NCBI RefSeq assembly: GCF_021432085.1
Contig: NZ_CP090366.1
Span: 3,286,001 to 3,350,000 of the forward strand
Length of the DNA stretch: 64,000 nucleotides
Direction of reading: 5' to 3'
DNA from: Stutzerimonas kunmingensis
Lineage (GTDB): Bacteria > Pseudomonadota > Gammaproteobacteria > Pseudomonadales > Pseudomonadaceae
The notes under the pieces were generated by a model, which was not told the origin of the DNA, ran no database searches, and was given only the letters and a program-made list of their open reading frames with translations. Both the position numbers and the translations under genes were made by a program. Shown here one piece after another: positions 26,791 through 35,731 of this stretch (the stretch's first letter is position 1; the number at the start of each line of letters is the position of its first letter).

Positions 26791-27264
26791 ATGGCCGTTG
26801 AAATCGACCGCCCCGTCCCGCCCTTTCAGGCTCAGGCCACCAGTGGTCAGCTGATCAAACTCGAGTCGCTGGCAGGCAAGCAGGTCGTGTTGTACTTCTA
26901 CCCGAAGGACAACACACCCGGCTGTACAACCGAAGGCCAGGGCTTTCGCGATCACCACCAGGCTTTTATGGCGGCGAACACCCTGGTATTCGGCGTTTCC
27001 CGTGACAGCCTGAAGACCCATGAGAACTTTCGCGCCAAGCAGGGCTTCCCGTTCGAGCTGATCAGTGACAAAGAAGAGCAGCTCTGCCAGCTGTTCGACG
27101 TGATCAAACTGAAAAAGCTCTACGGCAAGGAATACCTCGGCGTGGATCGCAGCACCTTTCTCATCGACCGCAACGGCGTGTTGCGACAGGAGTGGCGTAC
27201 GGTCAAGGTGCCGGGCCACGTAGAGGCGGTCCTTCAAGCCGCGCAAGCACTGAACGCCGAATGA
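26791..27264 (+). CDS. bcp: Thioredoxin-dependent peroxiredoxin, Bcp/PrxQ type
   Basis: This 157-residue peroxiredoxin reduces hydrogen and organic peroxides using thioredoxin. The peroxidatic Cys45 lies in NTPGCTTEG. The resolving cysteine five residues later, present in E. coli Bcp, is a glycine here. The only other cysteine is Cys99 (EEQLCQLFD), so recycling may be 1-Cys or use Cys99. It lies 22 bases downstream of gcvR and is likely co-transcribed with it. Confidence 0.94.
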   Translation: MAVEIDRPVPPFQAQATSGQLIKLESLAGKQVVLYFYPKDNTPGCTTEGQGFRDHHQAFMAANTLVFGVSRDSLKTHENFRAKQGFPFELISDKEEQLCQLFDVIKLKKLYGKEYLGVDRSTFLIDRNGVLRQEWRTVKVPGHVEAVLQAAQALNAE

Positions 27265-27267
27265 AAA

Positions 27268-27290
27268 AGGCTGGCCACAGCGCCAGCCCT
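27268..27290 (-). terminator. Terminator shared by bcp and the AI-2E-family permease gene
   Basis: GGCTGG/CCAGCC stems with a short loop lie between two convergent genes. On the minus strand they are followed by TTTTTC. It is best as the terminator of the minus-strand gene. Confidence 0.65.
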
Positions 27291-27297
27291 TCCCGCG

Positions 27298-28374
27298 TCA
27301 TTCAGCCACTTCGACCAAACCCGCCTTAGGCTCGCCTGGCCACGCATTGAGAACGGCCTTGAACAAGGTCGCCAACGGAATGGCAAAGAACACGCCCCAG
27401 AAGCCCCACAACCCTCCAAACAGCAGTACCGCGCAGATGATCGCCACCGGGTGCAGATTCACCGCCTCGGAGAACAGCAGGGGCACCAGCACGTTGCCAT
27501 CCAGCGTCTGGATGATCGCGTAAGCCACCATCAGGTAGAAGAACTGGTCGCCCAGCCCCCATTGGAATATTCCGATCAGCGCGATCGGAATGGTCACGAC
27601 CGTCGCGCCGATATAGGGCACCACGACCGAGACGCCGACCAGCATCGCCATCAGCGCGGCATAGTTAAGCCCCAGCGCGGCGAAGACTGCATACGACACC
27701 ACGGCACAGATCAGGATCTCGATCGCCTTGCCACGGATGTAGTTGGCGATCTGCAGATTCATTTCCTGCGAGACCTGAGTGATCAGCCCGCGCTCGCGCG
27801 GCAGATAGCTCTTGATCCAATCGCTGATCTGCTGCCGGTCCTTGAGGAAAAAGAACACCAGGATCGGCACCAGGACCAGATAAATCATCAGTCCGATCAG
27901 CAGCGGCAGGCTGGACAGCGACGATGTCAGCACCAATTGGCCATAACGGCCGATCTCGCTTCGAATAAAGTCGATACCGCGCAGCACCTGCTCCTCGGTC
28001 ACCAGCTGCGGGTAGCGCTCCGGCAGCAATAGCAGCAACGACTGCCACTCGACCAGCATGCGCGGCAGTTCGTTGAACAGGGTCAGAACCTGCTGCCAGA
28101 GCAAGGGCACGATGAACAGCGTGCAGACCACCATCACACCGATGAACATCAGAAATACCAGCCACACCGCGAGCAGATGCGGCACCCGCAGCCGTTCCAG
28201 CGCGCCCACCAACCCCTGCATCAGGAACGCCAGCACCAATCCCGCCAGTACCGGCGCCAGCATCCGACCAAAAATCAGGACGGCGGCGAAAGCCAGAAAC
28301 AATAAGACTGCAAGAACCACTGCCTCCTCATGGGAGAAGTAACGCTGCATCCAGCCGCGTAATACCTTGAGCAT
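27298..28374 (-). CDS. AI-2E family (PerM/YdgG-type) membrane permease
   Basis: This 358-residue protein has two N-terminal helices, a soluble central region (about residues 95-150) and a block of five to six C-terminal helices. It carries the family motifs VVPYIGATVVTIP and LDGNVLVPLLFSEAVNLHPVAII. Members include the autoinducer-2 exporter TqsA and various sodium/proton antiporters; the substrate here is unknown. It lies 21 bases downstream of the TusA-like gene. A second, different member of the family is encoded at 57932-59023. Confidence 0.87.
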   Translation of the reverse strand: MLKVLRGWMQRYFSHEEAVVLAVLLFLAFAAVLIFGRMLAPVLAGLVLAFLMQGLVGALERLRVPHLLAVWLVFLMFIGVMVVCTLFIVPLLWQQVLTLFNELPRMLVEWQSLLLLLPERYPQLVTEEQVLRGIDFIRSEIGRYGQLVLTSSLSSLPLLIGLMIYLVLVPILVFFFLKDRQQISDWIKSYLPRERGLITQVSQEMNLQIANYIRGKAIEILICAVVSYAVFAALGLNYAALMAMLVGVSVVVPYIGATVVTIPIALIGIFQWGLGDQFFYLMVAYAIIQTLDGNVLVPLLFSEAVNLHPVAIICAVLLFGGLWGFWGVFFAIPLATLFKAVLNAWPGEPKAGLVEVAE

Positions 28375-28395
28375 TTCATTCCTCGAAGCGAATCG

Positions 28396-28647
28396 TCAGG
28401 CCTTGCGCAGCCAGTAGCGATAAAGACCACCTTCGACCTCTTCATGCAGCAATGCATGACCGGCCAGTTTGGCGAAGCTGCGGAAGTCCCTTTGCGAACC
28501 CGGATCGCTGGCAATGACCTTGAGCACTGCACCGCTGGACATACGGTTCAGCTCCAGCTTGGCCTTGAGCAGAGGCATCGGGCAGTCAAGCCCAACAGCA
28601 TCCAGTTCGGCATCGCATTCAAGCGATTGCGGTCGCGCTTCGGTCAT
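28396..28647 (-). CDS. TusA-family sulfurtransferase-like protein (PA1006-like)
   Basis: This 83-residue protein carries the TusA/SirA signature AVGLDCPMPLLKAKLEL, with Cys22 as the expected persulfide-carrying residue. Its place between the AI-2E-family permease and the BepA-like protease matches P. aeruginosa PA1006. That protein carries a persulfide and is needed for molybdenum cofactor homeostasis and nitrate respiration. A similar role is an inference from synteny. It is probably co-transcribed with the downstream permease. Confidence 0.87.
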   Translation of the reverse strand: MTEARPQSLECDAELDAVGLDCPMPLLKAKLELNRMSSGAVLKVIASDPGSQRDFRSFAKLAGHALLHEEVEGGLYRYWLRKA

Positions 28648-28757
28648 GGTTCGCCTCCACAGAAAAGCCTCGCAGCATACCTAGCACAGCGGGCCTCTGG
28701 CCAGCCGGCCAAGGTCAAGGCTACAGTAGCCGCTCTCAACTCAACGAGCCTGTCTGG

Positions 28758-30188
28758 ATGAAATTGCTGCGCCCCGCCCTGCTCACGCTCGCCTGCCTGA
28801 CTGCACTGCCAGCATTGGCCAACGACCTGCCTTCGCTCGGCGATGCCAGCTCCTCCATCGTTTCTCCTGAACAGGAGCACCAGCTCGGCCGGGCATGGCT
28901 CAGCCTGCTGCGCGGGCAGGTTAGCCAGCTCTCGGACCCACAGCTCAAGGACTATGTAGAAAGCAGTGTCTATCGCCTGGCAGAAACCAGTCAGCTGCAG
29001 GATCGTCGCCTTGAATTCGTCCTGTTGGACAGCCCGCAACTGAATGCCTTCGCAGCTCCAGGCGGGATCATTGGTGTCAACGGGGGCCTGTTCATTTATG
29101 CCCAGACCGAAGCCGAATATGCATCGGTGATGGCTCACGAACTGGCGCACCTTTCCCAGCGCCATTTCGCCCGCGGACTGGAAGCGCAACAGCGCATGCA
29201 ACTGCCTCTGATGGCCGCCATGCTGGCTGGCGTCGTCGCCGCCGCAGCCGGCGCAGGTGATGCCGGCATCGCCGCCATCGTGTCTACCCAGGCCGCTGCC
29301 ATCCAGGCCCAGCGCCGCTTTTCCCGGCAGAACGAACAGGAGGCCGACCGCATCGGCATCGTCAACCTCGAGCGGGCCGGTTACGACCCGCGTGCGATGC
29401 CCTCAATGTTCGGTCGCCTCATGCGCCAGTATCGTTACGATCAGAAGCCACCGGAATTCCTGCTGACGCACCCGGTCAGTGAATCACGCATCGCCGATAC
29501 CACAAACCGAGCGGAACAGTATCCACAGGGTGGAGCACAGGACAGCCTGCGCTACCAGCTGATGCGCGCTCGAACGCAATTGAAGTTCGAAAGAACACCG
29601 GGCGTCGAGGCCAAGCGATTCCGCGCGATGCTCAGCGAAAATCCAGAGATGGATGCCGCACGCTATGGCCTTGCGCTCGCGCAAGTCAAAGCAGGGCAAC
29701 TCGACGAAGCGAACAGCAGCCTTGCACCGCTGCTAACCAAGGCACCGGACGACATCACCTACAACCTCGCGCAGATCGAACTCGACATCACCGCCAACCG
29801 CCTGCAACAGGCGCAGACCCGTTTACAGCGGTTGCTGCAGCTATATCCGGGCAACTACCCGGTGCGCCAGATGCACATTGACCTTCTGATGGAGAAGGGC
29901 GAGACACAGCAAGCCGAGCGCGAGCTGGACAAGCTGGTGGAGCAGCGCCGCCAGGATCCCGATATCTGGTATCAGGTCGCCGAAGTGCGCGGGCTCAGCG
30001 GCAACATCGTTGGCCTGCATCAAGCACGCGCGGAGTACTTCGCCCTGGTAGGCGACTATGACCAGGGCATCGAGCAACTCGACCTCGCCAAGCGTCGTGC
30101 CAGCAACTTCCAGATCGCATCACGGATCGACGCGCGCCAGAAACAGCTGATCGAAGAAAAGCGAATGGTCGAGGAAATGCTGCGCTGA
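28758..30188 (+). CDS. bepA: M48 family metalloprotease with TPR domain, BepA-like
   Basis: This 476-residue periplasmic protein has a signal peptide (cleavage near residue 21). An M48 peptidase domain follows, with zinc motif HELAH at residues 127-131 and the third-ligand region NEQEADRIG. C-terminal TPR-like helices run from about residue 290 to 470. BepA clears stalled outer-membrane proteins such as LptD and interacts with the BAM complex, of which BamC is encoded nearby. It is divergent from the TusA-like gene. The gene symbol is assigned by architecture. Confidence 0.88.
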   Translation: MKLLRPALLTLACLTALPALANDLPSLGDASSSIVSPEQEHQLGRAWLSLLRGQVSQLSDPQLKDYVESSVYRLAETSQLQDRRLEFVLLDSPQLNAFAAPGGIIGVNGGLFIYAQTEAEYASVMAHELAHLSQRHFARGLEAQQRMQLPLMAAMLAGVVAAAAGAGDAGIAAIVSTQAAAIQAQRRFSRQNEQEADRIGIVNLERAGYDPRAMPSMFGRLMRQYRYDQKPPEFLLTHPVSESRIADTTNRAEQYPQGGAQDSLRYQLMRARTQLKFERTPGVEAKRFRAMLSENPEMDAARYGLALAQVKAGQLDEANSSLAPLLTKAPDDITYNLAQIELDITANRLQQAQTRLQRLLQLYPGNYPVRQMHIDLLMEKGETQQAERELDKLVEQRRQDPDIWYQVAEVRGLSGNIVGLHQARAEYFALVGDYDQGIEQLDLAKRRASNFQIASRIDARQKQLIEEKRMVEEMLR

Positions 30189-30196
30189 GTTGAAAA

Positions 30197-30218
30197 CGGC
30201 GCTGAACATTCAGCGCCG
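30197..30218 (-). terminator. Terminator of nadA
   Basis: A perfect CGGCGCTG/CAGCGCCG hairpin with a 6-base loop lies between convergent bepA and nadA. It is followed on the minus strand by TTTT. Confidence 0.65.
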
Positions 30219-30228
30219 ATGCAAAGGC

Positions 30229-31287
30229 TCAGGCGTTGCCGGCCTGTTTCAGCCGCGCGGCCTGGGTGAAATCGAGCATCCGCTTGAGGGGCTTGACCGC
30301 ACGCGGAATGATCGCCGGATCGACGAAGATTTCATTGCTGCCAGCGCGCAGGCATTCCAGGGTCCGCTCCAGCGTGTTCATCGCCATCCAGGGGCAATGC
30401 GCACAGCTTCGGCAGGCTGCACCCTGGCCGGCGGTCGGCGCTTCGATGAACGTTTTTTCAGGGCACAACTGCTGCATCTTGTAAAAGATGCCCCGATCCG
30501 TCGCAACGATCAGCGTCTGCTGCGGCAAGGTCTGCGCAGCCTTGATCAGCTGACTGGTCGAACCTACCGCATCGGCGAGTTCGACCACCGCCTGCGGGGA
30601 CTCCGGATGCACCAGAATCGCGGCATCCGGGTAAAGAGCCTTCATGTCAGCCAATTGCTTGGCCTTGAACTCTTCGTGGACGATACAGGCGCCATCCCAG
30701 AGCAGGATGTCGGCACCGGTCTCGCGCTGTACGTAGTTGCCCAGATGCTTGTCCGGCGCCCAGATGATCTTTTCGCCGTTATCCATCAGGCTTTCGACGA
30801 TTTCCAGCGCACAACTGGATGTCACCACCCAGTCAGCCCGTGCCTTTACCGCCGCCGAAGTGTTGGCATAGACGACCACGGTGCGCTCCGGATGCTGATC
30901 GCAGAAGGCCGAAAACTCATCGACAGGACAGCCCAGATCGAGGGAACAGGTCGCCTCGAGCGTGGGCATGAGCACGCGCTTCTCAGGATTGAGTATCTTC
31001 GCCGTTTCGCCCATGAACTTGACGCCGGCTACCAGCACGGTCTGGGCCGGGTGCTCGTTGCCGAAGCGCGCCATTTCCAGGGAGTCCGAGACGCAGCCGC
31101 CGGTTTCCTCGGCCAATGCCTGGATCACCGGATCGGTGTAGTAATGCGCCACCAGCACCGCATTCTGGCGCTTCAACTCGGCGGCTATCTCACTGCGCAG
31201 CCGCGCTTCCTGCTCAGGCGTAAGCGGCTTGGGCTGCTTGGCTGCCAGGTGAGCCTGCACGAGAATGCGTTCGGGTATCTGCGTCAT
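30229..31287 (-). CDS. nadA: Quinolinate synthase A
   Basis: This 352-residue enzyme condenses iminoaspartate with dihydroxyacetone phosphate to quinolinate, the first dedicated intermediate of NAD synthesis. Cysteines in GGCVSDS, the LGCPVDEF segment, [11 protein letters not shown] and [16 protein letters not shown] include the [4Fe-4S] cluster ligands. NAHYY-like and [13 protein letters not shown] elements are family-typical. The single-gene unit has its own terminator and is convergent with bepA. Confidence 0.95.
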   Translation of the reverse strand: MTQIPERILVQAHLAAKQPKPLTPEQEARLRSEIAAELKRQNAVLVAHYYTDPVIQALAEETGGCVSDSLEMARFGNEHPAQTVLVAGVKFMGETAKILNPEKRVLMPTLEATCSLDLGCPVDEFSAFCDQHPERTVVVYANTSAAVKARADWVVTSSCALEIVESLMDNGEKIIWAPDKHLGNYVQRETGADILLWDGACIVHEEFKAKQLADMKALYPDAAILVHPESPQAVVELADAVGSTSQLIKAAQTLPQQTLIVATDRGIFYKMQQLCPEKTFIEAPTAGQGAACRSCAHCPWMAMNTLERTLECLRAGSNEIFVDPAIIPRAVKPLKRMLDFTQAARLKQAGNA

Positions 31288-31496
31288 GGACGGGTCCTGC
31301 CAGCACGGGATTGCACGAAGCGCCGAGTATAACGGCCCAGGCCGGGAATTCGGGCTTGTCGGTAGAGACGAGGCGCGCAGGATTCAGACACGCCTCCTGC
31401 CTTTCAACGGGGCAGGAATACTAGCCGAAGCCTCTATAAAAGGGAAAGCACGGTAAAAAAGCGTGAAAAGCCGGGCATTGCGCCCTGTCAAACGAA

Positions 31497-31520
31497 AACC
31501 GCCGGCATCAGCCGGCGGTT
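31497..31520 (-). terminator. Terminator of the acetyl-CoA hydrolase/transferase gene
   Basis: A perfect 10-base-pair stem AACCGCCGGC/GCCGGCGGTT with a 4-base loop is followed on the minus strand by TTCGTTTG. The 200 bases from here to the nadA start hold no gene. Confidence 0.8.
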
Positions 31521-31533
31521 CTTTTCTTCTGGA

Positions 31534-33030
31534 TCACTCGCCCTTGAGCATGTGTCCACGTTCCTCCAGGTTGATGTGCCACTGCATCGCTTCGCCCAGC
31601 AGGTGCGGCGTCTGGCCGCCCTTCTTGCAGGCGTCGTCGAAGTACTGGTTCAGCGCATCGCGGTAGGAAGGGTGCACGCAGTTGTCGATGATGGCGCGGG
31701 CGCGCTCGCGCGGAGCGAGGCCACGCAGGTCAGCCAGGCCTTGCTCGGTAACCAGAATCTCGACGTCATGCTCGGTGTGGTCAACGTGAGCAACCATCGG
31801 CACGACGCTGGAGATGTTGCCACCCTTGGCGATCGACTTGGTCACGAAGATGGCCATGTGAGCGTTACGCGCGAAATCGCCCGAACCGCCAATGCCGTTC
31901 ATCATCTTGGTGCCGCCCACGTGAGTGGAGTTGACGTTGCCATAGATGTCGAACTCGAGCGCGGTGTTGATACCGATGATGCCAAGACGGCGCACAAGCT
32001 CAGGATGGTTGGAGATTTCCTGAGGACGCAGGATCAGCTTGTCCTTGTACTTCTCCAGGTTGCCGAACACGCGATCATTGCAACGCTCGGACAGGGTGAT
32101 GGAGCAACCGGAAGCAAAGGTCATCTTGCCCGCATCGATCAGCTCGAAGGTGCAGTCCTGCAGTACTTCGGAGTACATCACCAGGTCTTCGAACGGCGAA
32201 TCGATCAGACCGCACATCACTGCGTTGGCGATGTTGCCGATACCTACCTGCATCGGGCCGAGGTTCTTCGCCATACGGCCGGCTTCGACTTCGCTCTTGA
32301 AGAACTCGACCAGATGGTTGGCGATGGCCTGGGTTTCTTCGTCCGGCGGAGTGACCGTGGAGTAGGAATCCGGCTGATTGGTGATGACGATGGCGGCAAT
32401 CTTGGCCGGATCGACCGGGATCGAAGTCGCGCCAAGACGATCATCGACCTTGGTCAGCGGGATCGGACCGCGGTTCGGGCGCTCACCCGGGAAGTAGATG
32501 TCGTGCAGACCTTCCAGGTTCAGGTTGTGTGCCAGGTTCAGCTCGATGATCACCTGGTCGGCGAACATGGCCAGGTTGGCCGAGTTGCCTACTGAAGTGG
32601 TCGGTACGATGTGGCCCTGCTCAGTGATGCACAACGCTTCGACGATGGTGACGTCGGGACGCTTGATCTGATGATTGCGCATCTGCTCGACGGTATGCGA
32701 CAGGTGCTGGTCGATGAACATGACCTCACCGGCGTTAATCGCCTTGCGCAGTACCGGATCGGCCTGGAACGGCATGCGACGGGCCAGTAGACCCGCGGAA
32801 GCCATCTTGCCATCGAGATCGTTACCCAGGCTGGCGCCAGTGACCAGGCTGATCTGCAGCTTCTCGTCCTTGGCACGGTCGATCAGCGCGAGGGGCACGG
32901 CCTTGGCTTCGCCCGCACGGGTGAAGCCGCTCATGCCAACGGTCATGCCGTCGCGAATAAGGGCAGCTGCCTCGTGGGCACTCATGACCTTGTTCTGCAG
33001 AGAGGACAAGCGGATACGATCAGAATACAT
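31534..33030 (-). CDS. Acetyl-CoA hydrolase/transferase family protein (succinyl-CoA:acetate CoA-transferase-like)
   Basis: This 498-residue protein belongs to the class I CoA-transferase family that includes AarC, Ach1 and Cat1. The likely catalytic glutamate is Glu288 in VMYSEVLQD, and VGIGNIANAVMCGL is the oxyanion-region motif. C-terminal motifs are GNVNSTHVGGTKMMNGIGGSGDFARNA and HVDHTEHDVEILVTEQG. It most likely moves CoA between acetyl- or propionyl-CoA and succinate or acetate; hydrolysis is usually a side activity. It stands alone between tRNA-Lys and nadA. Confidence 0.92.
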   Translation of the reverse strand: MYSDRIRLSSLQNKVMSAHEAAALIRDGMTVGMSGFTRAGEAKAVPLALIDRAKDEKLQISLVTGASLGNDLDGKMASAGLLARRMPFQADPVLRKAINAGEVMFIDQHLSHTVEQMRNHQIKRPDVTIVEALCITEQGHIVPTTSVGNSANLAMFADQVIIELNLAHNLNLEGLHDIYFPGERPNRGPIPLTKVDDRLGATSIPVDPAKIAAIVITNQPDSYSTVTPPDEETQAIANHLVEFFKSEVEAGRMAKNLGPMQVGIGNIANAVMCGLIDSPFEDLVMYSEVLQDCTFELIDAGKMTFASGCSITLSERCNDRVFGNLEKYKDKLILRPQEISNHPELVRRLGIIGINTALEFDIYGNVNSTHVGGTKMMNGIGGSGDFARNAHMAIFVTKSIAKGGNISSVVPMVAHVDHTEHDVEILVTEQGLADLRGLAPRERARAIIDNCVHPSYRDALNQYFDDACKKGGQTPHLLGEAMQWHINLEERGHMLKGE

Positions 33031-33172
33031 TTGAGCCTCGAACCAACGGTAATCGGAAGGGGCCGCAGTCTATTACGTTAAAAACGCTTGAGCCACCTAC
33101 TAAGGTCGTAGAGAAAAACGCTTCTTATGACCGAACGTAGCAGCCTGCAGCAACGCAAAAACGCGGCCATTA

Positions 33173-33209
33173 AAAAAGCCGGATAACCCTGACAGGTCTC
33201 CGGCTTTTT
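33173..33209 (-). terminator. Terminator of tRNA-Lys
   Basis: AAAAAGCCGG/CCGGCTTTTTT arms, with a loop of about 18 bases, flank the 3' side of tRNA-Lys. The minus-strand copy ends in a T run. Confidence 0.8.
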
Positions 33210-33229
33210 GTGCTCCCTCGAGAGCGATA

Positions 33230-33305
33230 TGGTGGGTCGTGTAGGATTCGAACCTACGACCAATTGGTTAAAAGCCAACTGCTCTACCAACTGAGCTAAC
33301 GACCC
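33230..33305 (-). tRNA. tRNA-Lys (anticodon TTT)
   Basis: This is a 76-base cloverleaf with acceptor GGGTCGT/ACGACCC, anticodon loop CTTTTAA, T-arm GGTTCGAATCC and an encoded CCA. It sits beside queC as in P. aeruginosa, where the corresponding tRNA-Lys 3' end is the integration site of PAPI-2/exoU-type islands. No integrase or island is present here. Confidence 0.97.
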
Positions 33306-33317
33306 AATGCGGGGCGC

Positions 33318-33345
33318 ATGATACTGATTTGATTGATGAAAACAA
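33318..33345 (-). promoter_or_regulatory. Promoter for tRNA-Lys
   Basis: On the minus strand TTGTTT (-35) and TATCAT (-10) are separated by 16 bases, followed by the discriminator GCGCCCC. That discriminator is the same as at the tRNA-Val/Asp promoter. Confidence 0.65.
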
Positions 33346-33413
33346 ACTTTTTTTTGAAAAAGTTCGCGATCGCCTTCATTTGACGGCACCCCTCCAGTAC
33401 TGGCGCAGGCCGC

Positions 33414-34088
33414 TCAGAAATAGCGAGTGGGGTCAGCCAGCCCCGCTTCGGCAAAACCGGCGGCGCGCAATCGACAGCTGTCGCACTTGCCACAGGCACG
33501 CCCATCCGTGTCGGCCTGATAGCAGGAAACCGTCGCCGCATAGTCCACGCCCAGACGAGTCCCCTCCTGCACGATCCGCACCTTGCTCATCTCCTGCAGT
33601 GGTGCCTGGATGCGAAACCCCAGCCCTTCTACGCCTGCCTTGGTGGCCAGATTGGCCATTCGCTCGAATGCCGCAACGAACTCCGGCCGACAATCCGGGT
33701 AGCCCGAGTAGTCGACCGCATTGACGCCGATAAAGATGTCACGGGCACCCAGCACCTCAGCCCAGCCAAGGGCCAACGAGAGAAACACCGTATTGCGCGC
33801 CGGGACGTATGTGACCGGAATACCCTCACCAGGCACCTCGGGCACATCGATGCTGTCGTCGGTCAATGCCGAGCCGCCGATGCCGTTGAGGTCCAGGCCG
33901 ATCACCTTGTGTTCGACCACTCCCAGTTGTTGAGCAACACGTTCGGCCGCCTGCAGTTCGGCGCGATGACGCTGGCCGTAGTCAAAGCTCATGGTGTAGC
34001 AGGCGTAGCCCTGAGCACGGGCCATGGCGACCACCGTAGCCGAATCAAGACCGCCGGACAGCAGGATGACTGCTTTCTTCTCGTTCAT
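33414..34088 (-). CDS. queC: 7-cyano-7-deazaguanine synthase
   Basis: This 224-residue enzyme converts carboxy-deazaguanine to preQ0 with ATP and ammonia, en route to queuosine in tRNA. The ATP PP-loop SGGLDSAT is at the N terminus, and the zinc site [17 protein letters not shown] is near the C terminus. It lies 63 bases after queE on the same strand; the two catalyse consecutive steps and are probably co-transcribed. Confidence 0.96.
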   Translation of the reverse strand: MNEKKAVILLSGGLDSATVVAMARAQGYACYTMSFDYGQRHRAELQAAERVAQQLGVVEHKVIGLDLNGIGGSALTDDSIDVPEVPGEGIPVTYVPARNTVFLSLALGWAEVLGARDIFIGVNAVDYSGYPDCRPEFVAAFERMANLATKAGVEGLGFRIQAPLQEMSKVRIVQEGTRLGVDYAATVSCYQADTDGRACGKCDSCRLRAAGFAEAGLADPTRYF

Positions 34089-34151
34089 TTCGCGATACCT
34101 TCAAAACGGATGAGCACGACCAGCCGGGGACGAGCCGCTAATGCCAGCGAC

Positions 34152-34793
34152 TCAGTGGCCGGGCGCGTCGTTCCAGATAATCTTGTGCAACTGAAGCTGC
34201 AAGCGCACCGGCAGATTGTCGGCAACGATCCAGTCCGCAAGGGCACGAACATCGACCTGACCGTGACTCGGCGAGAACAACACCTCTCCGGCACGTCGGT
34301 CCAGCCCGTACTCGATCAGCTTGCTGACAGCCCAGTCATAATCCTCGCGGGAGCAGATGACGAACTTGACCTGATCGTTGCGCGTTATGCAGGCGATGTT
34401 CTCGTAGCGGTTACGCGCGACCTCGGCGGAACCCGGTGTTTTCAGGTCCACTACACGACTGACACGCTCATCCACCACGGAGATATCGAGTGCACCACTG
34501 GTCTCCAGTGAAACCTCATATCCCGCATCGCACAATCGCTGCAGCAAAGGCACGCAGTTGGGCTGCGCCAGCGGCTCTCCCCCGGTCACGCAGACGTAAC
34601 GGGGATTGTAGGAGGCAACCCGCTCGACGATCGCGTCGAGCGTCATCAACTCTCCGCCGCTGAATGCGTAGGCGGTATCGCAATATTGACAGCGCAGGGG
34701 ACAGCCGGTCAGGCGGACGAACACAGTAGGCAATCCACTGGTCCGCGTCTCCCCCTGCAGCGAGTAGAAAATCTCGGTAATTCGCAGGGTCAT
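34152..34793 (-). CDS. queE: 7-carboxy-7-deazaguanine synthase (radical SAM)
   Basis: This 213-residue radical SAM enzyme acts one step before QueC. The cluster motif is in GCPLRCQYCDTAYAF (C-x3-C-x2-C) and the SAM-binding GGEP is in VTGGEPLAQ. The start at 34793 (MTLRITEIFYSLQGE) matches the family; an in-frame start 11 codons earlier is rejected. The ribosome-binding site is weak. The cpoB terminator upstream shows that queE is not simply read through from the tol operon. Confidence 0.95.
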   Translation of the reverse strand: MTLRITEIFYSLQGETRTSGLPTVFVRLTGCPLRCQYCDTAYAFSGGELMTLDAIVERVASYNPRYVCVTGGEPLAQPNCVPLLQRLCDAGYEVSLETSGALDISVVDERVSRVVDLKTPGSAEVARNRYENIACITRNDQVKFVICSREDYDWAVSKLIEYGLDRRAGEVLFSPSHGQVDVRALADWIVADNLPVRLQLQLHKIIWNDAPGH

Positions 34794-34865
34794 ATCAGCC
34801 ACGGGCGTGACGGCTAAACAGGCCATCCGCCTCCGTTGCGGGAAATAGGGGCGGCGATTCTAACG

Positions 34866-34893
34866 AAAAAACCCGCGCGATGGGCGGGTTTCG
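34866..34893 (-). terminator. Terminator of the tol-pal-cpoB operon
   Basis: An ACCCGCC/GCGGGT-type hairpin is followed on the minus strand by TTTTTT, 20 bases after the cpoB stop. Confidence 0.85.
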
Positions 34894-34912
34894 TTCGTCT
34901 CGCCAGTGTGCC

Positions 34913-35725
34913 TCAGCGATTGAGCTGACGCTGAGCCAATTGTGCAGCCGATGTATTCGGATACTGGGCAATGACCTCACGCAGAATGCCCTGCGCCTTG
35001 TCCCGATTACCCAGACGGATCTCAACATCTGCCAGCTTGTAGAGGGAATCCGGCACCTTGTTGTGCTGCGGATACGCCTGGCTCACTCGAGCGAACGCCT
35101 GACCGGCCCCTTGCAGGTCGCCCTTTGCCAGGTTGACCTCGCCAAGCCAGTACTGGGCGTTGCCAGCGTACTGACTGTCAGGGTACTTGCGCAGGAATGC
35201 AGCGAAAGCCTGGCTGGCCTTGTCGAAATCCTTCGCCTTGATCAGGTCGAAAGCAGCGTCGTAATAGAGCTTCTCCTTTGCAGGATCGCCCGATGCGCTT
35301 TGCGACTGGCCCTGGCTGGCAGCGGCGGGTGCCGAATTTCCAGCTGACGCCGCCGTATTACTGGACGGAGCAGGCTGATTGCCTGCCGCGGATCCACTGG
35401 ACAGACGGCGATCCAGGTCCTGATAGCGTTCCAGCCCCTCTTGTTGCAGGCGCTGGATCTGATTCTGTTGTTCCTCAAGCATGCCGCGCAGTTGCGCGAT
35501 CTCTTCCTGCATCTGCTGTAGCTGCATGAAGAGCATGCCCTGTGCCGAAGATGGAGCGGTGGCTCCACCTCCGGCATAGGCACCGTCACCGCTCGGCGCA
35601 GCGGTGGAGTAACCCGAGTTGCCACTAGCGGCACCTTCTTCGTAATCCACCACCGGCACTTGAGCCACCGCCATCAGCGGCAGCGCGAGCACTGTAAGAG
35701 TCAGAGCATGACGGTACTTACGCAT
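34913..35725 (-). CDS. cpoB: Cell division coordinator CpoB (YbgF)
   Basis: This 270-residue periplasmic protein has a signal peptide (cleavage near MAVAQ, residue 22). A trimeric coiled coil follows (about 58-100, QLQQMQEEIAQLRGMLEEQQ), then a Ser/Ala/Gln-rich linker and C-terminal TPR repeats (about 150-270, YDAAFDLIKAKDFDKASQAF). CpoB links the Tol-Pal system to PBP1b so that outer-membrane constriction keeps pace with septal wall synthesis. It is the last gene of the tol operon, 6 bases after pal. Confidence 0.94.
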   Translation of the reverse strand: MRKYRHALTLTVLALPLMAVAQVPVVDYEEGAASGNSGYSTAAPSGDGAYAGGGATAPSSAQGMLFMQLQQMQEEIAQLRGMLEEQQNQIQRLQQEGLERYQDLDRRLSSGSAAGNQPAPSSNTAASAGNSAPAAASQGQSQSASGDPAKEKLYYDAAFDLIKAKDFDKASQAFAAFLRKYPDSQYAGNAQYWLGEVNLAKGDLQGAGQAFARVSQAYPQHNKVPDSLYKLADVEIRLGNRDKAQGILREVIAQYPNTSAAQLAQRQLNR

Positions 35726-35731
35726 GACGAA

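Noticed and set aside
30190-31332. 380-codon frame opposite nadA
   Set aside because: NadA is unambiguous; the antisense product has no known domain.
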